A stretch of 64,000 nt of DNA from Phascolarctos cinereus (taxonomy: Eukaryota; Chordata; Mammalia; Diprotodontia; Phascolarctidae), in contig NW_018344185.1 in assembly GCF_002099425.1 (NCBI RefSeq), positions 786,001-850,000 of the forward strand, read 5' to 3'. The first letter of the stretch is position 1. Each line of letters starts with the position of its first letter. The notes beneath the pieces are model-generated. The model made no database searches. It worked only from the letters and a program-made list of their open reading frames with translations, and had not been told where the DNA came from. Shown here one piece after another: positions 58,291-64,000 of the stretch. The translations under genes and the position numbers were made by a program.

Positions 58291-58475
58291 AAAAGGTTGT
58301 TGTTTGTCCTTCATTCTCAAAGAGGACCATGACTTACAGGGAGGTGATGCCATGACATGCAGGTGAATTGGATCTAAGTGAGAGAGGGCTGTGCAAAGTC
58401 ATCAGCCTCACTTTCTCTTCCAGAGCCATCTGGGTCCAGTGGCAAGATAAAAATCAGAAGCACTAGAGATGGCCC
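58290..58475 (+). mobile_element. RTESINE1-like SINE, copy 2
   Basis: GTTGTTGTTTGTCCTTCATTCTCAAAGAGGACCATGAC, GGTGATGCCATGACATGCAGGTG, GAGAGGGCTGTGCAAAGTCATC and CCAGAGCCATCTGGGTCCAGTGG. Clearly the same family and strand as the copy at 56950, 1.3 kb away. Confidence 0.7.
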
Positions 58476-58819
58476 TCACTATTATTGTAGGTAATTTTGA
58501 AAAGGCTATATACTCACCCAACCATGTAGTTACAGGCATTTACTTTATTCTTATCGTTGTTAAGATGCTCCTATTTACCAAAGTAGAATTAGACTTTTCA
58601 GAGAAACTTATAGAAAAATGAAAAAGCATAGATCACAGGAATCATCCTGACTTTCAGTGGAGTTGTCCTGAAAATGCTTTCAATGAAATAAATCAACTTT
58701 TCTCCCAACATTTTCATTCAATTACTAAAATCAATCACTTTATTTAGTTATTAGCATTATTTCTATCTGCCTTCCTTCAGATAAATAGAAGGGAAGGATT
58801 CCTCAAGTATTTATCATAA

Positions 58820-58980
58820 TCATATTTTTCTCCTCATCCTTCCCACTAGAAATTATCATGTATATATTTTCTTTCCTCATTTTTATGTATATGTTCTCTA
58901 TCCCTCTCCCCAGCTGAAAAAAACTTGTTAAGGGGAGAGATTGTTTTGTTTCTGTCTTTGTATCCCTAGTGTCTAGAACA
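58820..58980 (+). mobile_element. L2 LINE 3' end
   Basis: CTCCCCAGCTGAAAAAAACTTGTTAAGGGGAGAGATTGTTTTG followed by TTTGTATCCCTAGTGTCTAGAACAG, a diverged L2 3' end. Confidence 0.65.
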
Positions 58981-59215
58981 GTTCTTTGGTAAAACAGAGA
59001 AATACTTATTGTCTTATTGGTCCTCAGGTGAGATCCATTCTGATACTTTTCTGTGATAATTTAAAGTTGGTGGGGAGAAGTTATAGATTGAATTTTCATA
59101 TTTCTACTGATTCCTTTAAAGAAAATCCAGGATTCCAAGTGTGGCAACTCAGTGTTTTGCTGCTCAAACTCAGAACTTTCTTGCTCTCTGTTTCTGTGGT
59201 TTGGTGTATATGTGC
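58980..59215 (-). repeat. Unidentified repeat, inverted-pair arm 2
   Basis: On the - strand it reads CCACAGAAACAGAGAGCAAG, GAGCAGCAAAACACTGAG, TATGAAAATTCAATCTATAAC and TATCAGAATGGATCTCACC, matching arm 1. The arms are 2.2 kb apart and enclose two RTESINE1-like copies, a GGAA microsatellite and an LTR-like block. Confidence 0.7.
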
Positions 59216-59447
59216 TTGTTGAAATAAATTAATGAACAGAAATCCTGGGAGTTTTTTAAAAAATTTCTTTTTAGAAAACATGATTTAAATGAAATTCTGC
59301 CATTTGGAATTATAAATATCTCAAATTACACCAAGTAGGTAATTAAGTTTTATCACCAGAAATATGTCACATAAAGCAATACTCAAAAGCTGATGGATGT
59401 TATTAGTTGATATTTTAAATATATTTCTATCCATCAGGAGGATCAGC

Positions 59448-59640
59448 ATGATTTAAAAGAAAACTGATTAGATTGGGATCATGAAGAATAGGGTTGTAGT
59501 GACTAACAAAGTGATCTGTATGACCTTGGGCTAGTAACTGCTTTTCTTGATTGGTTGGACAAAATAATCTCTAAATTACCTTCAAGTGCTTTGAGTATTT
59601 AAAATAGACATTTTGAGGAAGGAATGAATTTTGAACTGAA
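59448..59640 (+). mobile_element. CORE-SINE/MIR, diverged
   Basis: TGATCTGTATGACCTTGGGCTAGTAACTGC, then TCTCTAAATTACCTTCAAGTGC, in MIR order and strand. Confidence 0.55.
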
Positions 59641-59984
59641 GATGAAATAAAAAAAAATCTAAATAAAATGTACACTTGTATCTATAACTCCTAATATACC
59701 ATTTCATTGTAATGATTATCATATTTCTCAAGAAATTATTACAGTGATACATATTTTTAAATAATGCATTGCAGCTTTACTAAGTTGGTATCTGTGTGGA
59801 ATTGTTTTTAACATAGGAAAACAAATTTAACCTTTCTAGTAGCTGCAAATGAAAGGTCTATTATAAAAATAAATATATAAACTAATATTTTAAGTAAAAG
59901 TGAAAACAATATTCCAAGAAAGTATGTAAAAAAATAGAATAAGTTTCTTTATCATTGTCAACAAATTTAGAAGGTTCTGTGTGC

Positions 59985-60036
59985 ATTTATATGTGTATAT
60001 ATATCCCTATATATGGGAATATATACACATATAAAT
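59985..60036. repeat. AT-rich perfect-type hairpin
   Basis: ATTTATATGTGTATATATAT plus CCC is followed after a 7-nt AT spacer by its reverse complement GGG plus AATATATACACATATAAAT, with a single-base difference. The stem is ~22 bp. Confidence 0.9.
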
Positions 60037-60179
60037 ACACACACATGTGCCTATGCATACATATACATATCTCCATATATGATAGATACAAGCATGCTAT
60101 CTAGATTGTATGTATGCTTATCAAATTAGGAAAAGACACTAACCTATGTAGTTTAGCTAGCAAATTTGACAGGATCCAT

Positions 60180-60660
60180 AAAAAGATCTTGATAGGCTAA
60201 AACACTGGGCTGAATCTAGTAAGATATAATTCAATAGGAATTAATATAAAGTCACACAGATGGGTTAAAAAATAACTTCTCAAGTACAAGACAGGAAGAG
60301 ATCTGTAAAGCATCTAGGGATTTTAGTGGAGTACAATCTCAGTGTTGAGTAGTGGCATAATAGAGCAGTTGAAGAATCTAATGTGATCCTAGGCTGCTTT
60401 CAGAGAGACCTACAGTCCTTCTGTATTCTGTTCCTGTCACATCTCATTGGAAGTATTATTATGTTCAGTTCTAACAACTACTATTTAAGGTTGACAGTGA
60501 TAAAGCAGGAAAGTGCAAATGAAACATTTGCATCTGAGTCCAGAGAAGTGCCAATGAAACATTTGAAGGGACTAGAATACAGGCCATCCGAATATTGGTT
60601 GAAAAATTTAGGGGTTTTTAACCTGCAGAATCATAGGATTCATAATAACTATCTTTAAGT
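60180..60660. mobile_element. CR1/L3 LINE relic, longer copy
   Basis: TAGGCTGCTTTCAGAGAGACC, TCTGTATTCTGTTCCTGTCAC (position of the CR1 'gttcagttctgg' part: TATGTTCAGTTCTAACAAC), AGTCCAGAGAAGTGCC, GGACTAGAATACAGGCCATCCGAATATTGGTTG and TAGGGGTTTTTAACCTGCAG follow the CR1 3' region order. Two related 20-bp segments (60508 and 60549) mark a small internal duplication. Confidence 0.6.
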
Positions 60661-60675
60661 TTTTGAAAGATTGTC

Positions 60676-60800
60676 GGTGCAGCTAGTGGCGCAATGGATT
60701 CAGTAGGACCTGAGTTCAAATTCCGCCTCAGACACATAACACTTACTAGCTGTGTCACCCTGGGCAAGTCACTTAACCCCAATGCCTAGCCAAAAAAAAA
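60676..60800 (+). mobile_element. WSINE1/Mar1-type SINE with internal deletion
   Basis: GGTGCAGCTAGTGGCGCAATGGATTCAGTAGGACCTGAG shows loss of about 20 bp compared with other copies (the segment 'agagcaccagccctgg'). The rest to CACTTAACCCCAATGCCTAGCC and A9 is normal. ATTGTC occurs at 60670-60675 and 60800-60805, a short target duplication. Confidence 0.9.
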
Positions 60801-61077
60801 TTGTCATGAGGAATAAGGATTCAAGAGCAGATTCAAGAGCAATGGATAGAAGTTACAAAAAAGACAATTAGGCTCGATAGCATAAAAACAAAAGCAAACA
60901 AACAGAAAAAAAAATTCCTGAGAATTAGAAATGCCACAATATGGAACAGACTGGCCTCCAGAGGTAGTTGGTTCTCCCAGGTTGGATATCTACAAGAAAA
61001 TATTGGTATGTTGTAATGTAGTCTTCCTCCTCCTCCTTCTCTTCAGTCTCTTACTCTTAGTCTTCCTCTGGCAGATA

Positions 61078-61315
61078 TTTGGCATGGTGGATAGACACTG
61101 GGCCTGGAGTCAGAAAACCCTGTAATCAAATCTTTTCTCAGACATATACTAGTTGGGTGGACCTAGACAGGTCACTTAGACTCTGTCCATTTCTTCATTT
61201 GTAAAATGGGAGTAATTACACTGTCCTTGTAGCTTTGTTGTAATATTGGCAGAACCATATAAATGTTAGTTATTGATATAATTATCATCATCACAAGCAT
61301 TTGTCTAGTTCTTTA
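61078..61315 (+). mobile_element. CORE-SINE
   Basis: GGCATGGTGGATAGACACTGGGCCTGGAGTCAG, CATTTCTTCATTTGTAAAATGGGAG, GTAGCTTTGTTGTAATATTGGC and tail TGTTAGTTATTGATATAATTATCATC. Near full length. Confidence 0.8.
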
Positions 61316-61732
61316 AGTTTGCAAAATGTTTAACAGGTATTATCATGATGTATAGGTTGGACTAACTGGTTTCTGAGAATCTTTGCAGTTCTCAAAATGA
61401 TGGTTCTTTATATATCCACTTACAATGTATATGCATGTGTCTACAAGTTCATTTATAACATTCTAATTTTTAATTATTGTACTCTTTTCCACACAAATGC
61501 CTTCTATTACACAGCACTTACTATGCAGAGATCTGTGTGCATTTGAAACTGATAATCTTATTTCTTCTTTTTAATATCCCAGAATTTAAACATTTTACTA
61601 ATTCTTATTGGATTTTTCCAAGTTATTTTCAAGAAGTGGTTTCAATGTAATTATTGTATTGCAGCAATGTGAATGGATATGCTTATTTCTAATGCCAATC
61701 TTAGATCACTGCATACACTTCTATACTTGTAG

Positions 61733-61840
61733 AATGAGGAGCCTGTGTTTACCAAAGATGGCAGCAAGTTCTTTATGACAGTCCCTGTTAAGCAGGGAGG
61801 TCGAGGAGAATTCCATCACATTGCCATGTTCATTGTTCAG
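61733..61840 (+). CDS. DPP10: DPP10 internal exon f ([14 protein letters not shown]...)
   Basis: This 108-nt, phase 0 to phase 0 exon has acceptor CACTTCTATACTTGTAG and donor GTAAGA. It encodes [20 protein letters not shown], then [16 protein letters not shown]. The (F)..DG.(K)F motif is another propeller blade strand. Changes from human as I recall it are FTKDG for FSRDG, HHIAM for HHVAM and FIVQ for FLIQ. The next expected segment (SKSEQITVRHLTSG) is not found before the window end, so at least 2.16 kb of the next intron is present. Confidence 0.97.
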
Positions 61841-62039
61841 GTAAGACTTTTAACTTCCTCCTGTAGTTTGGCAATATTCTCACCAATCTCTTTTATTGTA
61901 TGACCATCCAGACCACCTAGGAGTTAGAGAATGGCCATTTGTTCAATGGAACAAAAATTTATTATATACCCTCTTTTAGTACAATTATGAAGAAATAAAC
62001 TCATACTCCTCAGTTTGGAAATGAAATTTTCCTAAAATT

Positions 62040-62350
62040 TATCCTACCTTCACCATTCACTCTCTGTTCCCCAAAACATATCCTTCATTCCATCCGGGCT
62101 AACCTCCTCACTGTCCTCTGAACACACCATACTCATTACCATCTCCAAATCTTTGACAATGCTATTCTTTCTGTCTAAATTATTTTTCTTCAAATCTTTC
62201 CTTATCCACATTCTATTTAACTCTCAAGATAAATTTCAAATCCAGCTTTTTCAATGTGATCTTTCCTGATTATTTCATCACCTGTTGATCTTTCTCTACT
62301 CACTATGTGTTATCTGCTCATACTTGGGACACATATTAAAGCAATGCAAC
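62040..62350 (+). mobile_element. L2 LINE 3' part
   Basis: CTCACTGTCCTCTGAACACACC, TCCTTATCCACATTCTATTTAACTCTCAAG and CAATGTGATCTTTCCTGATTATTTCATC follow L2 3' order in sense. The final terminus is absent. Confidence 0.6.
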
Positions 62351-63111
62351 TTAACTTCATTTTTACTCAAAGATGTCCATGTAAATGTCTAGCAACCAGC
62401 TCTCTCTCCATGGAAAAACATATACAAAGAATAACATATTTTAAGTTTAATCTGCATTATTAACAATTTTCTAAGTCTAGAAAACCATCAGTGCAATAAA
62501 TCAAACCATCATTAGAAGCATTTGCTGATTTCTGAGGTTTAAATGTTCACAGTAACATTTTAACAATAGCTTACACATTCCTGCTTATTTAACATACATA
62601 TGTATATTTTGATATCACAGTGATTTTTGTCCTGGATGGCTGGGAGAATGTCTTATATTTCATGTATCCCCTCATCTTCAAAATATTGCCAAGTATGGAA
62701 CACATAATAGGTACTCTATTCACACATCATTTGTGAAGGGATCAAAGACAATCTATCTCTTTGATGAGCATGAAGTCTATAAATACAAAAACAAAGAAAC
62801 TATTTTACTTCTATAACAAGGGGACAAAATATGCAAAGATACCTCTTGGTATACAATGATATTGGTTAGTTGCAATGAAAAAAAGTCTTAGTATGACCTC
62901 AGGGAAAGGAAGATGAAGAACCATAGCACAAGTAAATATAGTGAAAGGAAGTAGCTTTGCAAAATATTGAAAGACATACCCGTGGGTTTAAAGAAATTGT
63001 CAGATTTTTCTTTCCTTTGGCCTTAAGGGCATTTTCCCTTCTCATCTCTAGTGAAGTAAAAAATTTTGTGTAGTAAATGTACCTCAACTTTTTAATTTGT
63101 GTATACCTATT

Positions 63112-63290
63112 GGAGAATCATCATGGCTTAGTGGATGAAGTCTAGTCTCAAAACCAGTAATAGCTGGTTTCAAATCTTCTTCTAACAATATTGGCTATGC
63201 GTATTAAAAAAGGCACTTTTCTTCTGAGTGTTTGGATGAAGGCAACTCTCTAAGACTATAAATTATGTAGTAGGTGCTAATCTATTTTCA
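63112..63290 (+). mobile_element. CORE-SINE, diverged
   Basis: GAGAATCATCATGGCTTAGTGGATGAAG with later AAGACTATAAATTATGTAGTAGGTGC, resembling the marsupial MIR3-like SINE order. Confidence 0.5.
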
Positions 63291-63464
63291 TTGAAGGAGA
63301 CTCCTCACAACTTCACTTTGCCAATGAAATCACAGGTCTATTCCCTATCTCTATATGGGTCATATGTTGACCTGGCAAAGAGAAATTAAATAATACCAAT
63401 GATTTATTTTGCCTTTCATGGCAGATCCTTGAATTCTTTTATTTTATTTATTTATTTATCTCTT

Positions 63465-63609
63465 TTTTGTGTGTGTGAGGCAACTGGGTTGAAGTGACTT
63501 GCCCAGAGTCACACAGCTAGTAAGTGTTATGTGTCTGAGGCCAGCTTTGAACTCAGGTCCTCCTGATTCCAGGGCGGGTGCTTTATCCATTGCACCACCT
63601 AGCTGCCCC
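63465..63609 (-). mobile_element. WSINE1/Mar1-type SINE, antisense
   Basis: TTTTTTGTGTGTGTGAGGCAACTGGGTTGAAGTGACTTGCCC through CACCTAGCTGCCCC. Full length; target duplication not clear because the left flank is T/A-rich. Confidence 0.93.
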
Positions 63610-64000
63610 ACTTTTATGTTTCTTAACCACATCTCTTGTATTCAGAGAACTGTATGAAGTCTAAAATAATCAGAAAGTCCAGGTTATAGGCTATTCACAG
63701 ATATCCACAAAATGCATGAATGTATAAGAGAACACTGTATGCTACCTAAATATCCATGAAACTTCCTAAAGGAAGAATATAAATTCTACAAATAGGAAAG
63801 AATGATGGTTATCTAACAATATAAGCAATTTTAATACTTGAGGATTGAGAATCCTGTTATTTTACAAAAATCCTTTCCATGTAAAGGATGGAAAGCCTGT
63901 AGGTTACCCAATACCTTATTTCAACCAACTATATCAATATTACATTTAAAGTACACAGATCAATGACTATCTTGGAAAGAGTTAATATCATATGTCATGG

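Larger units (their letters stand above)
53708..61732 (+). other. DPP10: DPP10 intron e-f (8025 bp)
   Basis: Phase 0 intron, the longest complete one here. It holds CORE-SINEs (54.34, 56.09, 59.45, 61.08 kb), two RTESINE1-like copies, a GGAA/GGGA microsatellite, an LTR-like block, an inverted repeat pair (56530-56790 with 58980-59215), an L2 end, an AT-rich hairpin (59985-60036), a CR1/L3 relic and a WSINE1 (60676). The stretches 53710-54330, 54500-56080 and 61320-61730 show nothing I can name. Confidence 0.9.
31805..61840 (+). other. DPP10: DPP10 gene, partial: six internal exons
   Basis: The six exons join into one open frame of 645 nt (121+155+98+124+39+108), which is 215 codons. Known of the family: DPP10 is a type II membrane protein related to DPP4 that lacks peptidase activity. 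It serves as an auxiliary subunit of neuronal Kv4 potassium channels, speeding their gating and surface delivery. What is seen here is only beta-propeller sequence of the extracellular domain, equal by my count to human residues 193-407. Intron phases in order are 1, 0, 2, 0, 0. DPP10 is preferred over DPP6 because the residues match human DPP10 almost throughout as I remember it, for example IFENNIYYQPD, NGIADWLYEEEL and GPTHTLELMPPDSFKSREYY. The frame has no stops and all splice borders are AG/GT, so the gene looks intact. Start codon, membrane anchor and C-terminal domain lie outside the window. Confidence 0.97.
61841..64000 (+). other. DPP10: DPP10 intron downstream of exon f (partial)
   Basis: It contains an L2 3' end (62040-62350), a CORE-SINE (63112-63290) and a minus-strand WSINE1 (63465-63609). 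The stretches 62360-63100 and 63620-64000 show no recognisable feature. Confidence 0.85.

Overview
This window is intronic and exonic sequence from a marsupial genome. The organism is inferred from its repeats. There are several WSINE1/Mar1-type SINEs (tRNA-derived, opening GGGGCAGCTAGRTGGC, with a simple A tail), older CORE-SINEs of the MIR/THER1/MAR1 kind, marsupial-type L1 and half-L1 (HAL1) LINEs, RTESINE1-like elements, and much L2 and CR1/L3. The plain A-tailed SINE form, and the absence of the long-tailed opossum SINE1 form, lean towards an Australian marsupial (dasyurid, koala or macropod type). I cannot name the species.

The only protein-coding gene I can support is DPP10 (dipeptidyl peptidase-like 10, DPPY/DPL2), on the + strand. 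Six consecutive internal exons lie at 31805-31925, 35964-36118, 42204-42301, 50293-50416, 53669-53707 and 61733-61840. All have AG/GT borders and compatible phases. Together they encode 215 codons, which by my count match human residues 193-407, part of the extracellular beta-propeller. The first ~31.8 kb is the preceding intron, as I found no upstream exon in it. The last ~2.2 kb is the start of the next intron. The transmembrane anchor and the degenerate hydrolase domain lie outside the window.

Layout. 1-3060: antisense L1 pieces, a CORE-SINE and GA/GGAA microsatellites. 3.2-16 kb: mostly unique AT-rich intron with L2 and CORE-SINE fossils and two solo LTRs of endogenous retroviruses (7943-8741 on the - strand and 10493-11053 on the + strand), each with a 4-bp target duplication. 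16.25-23.7 kb: a same-direction stack made of an internally deleted L1 (16254-20273) split by a WSINE1, a HAL1 lacking ORF2 (20335-22095), an isolated GC-rich L1 5'UTR (22096-22928) and an L1 3' tail. 25-30 kb: head-to-head L2 copies and a WSINE1. 31.5-62 kb: the exons, separated by introns of 3.3-8.0 kb holding scattered SINEs, L2, CR1/L3, a palindromic DNA-transposon-like relic (52.3 kb), an inverted repeat pair (56.5 and 59.1 kb) bracketing an LTR-like block, and many AT-rich microsatellites.

I recognised no RNA gene, CpG-island promoter of a host gene, or terminator. No bacterial-type system (operon, CRISPR) is present. The most notable points are the HAL1/L1 stack, the orphan L1 promoter in sense within a neuronal gene intron, the precisely bounded solo LTRs, the duplicated 28-bp tag plus GAAA microsatellite on both sides of the first exon, and the 39-nt DPP10 microexon.
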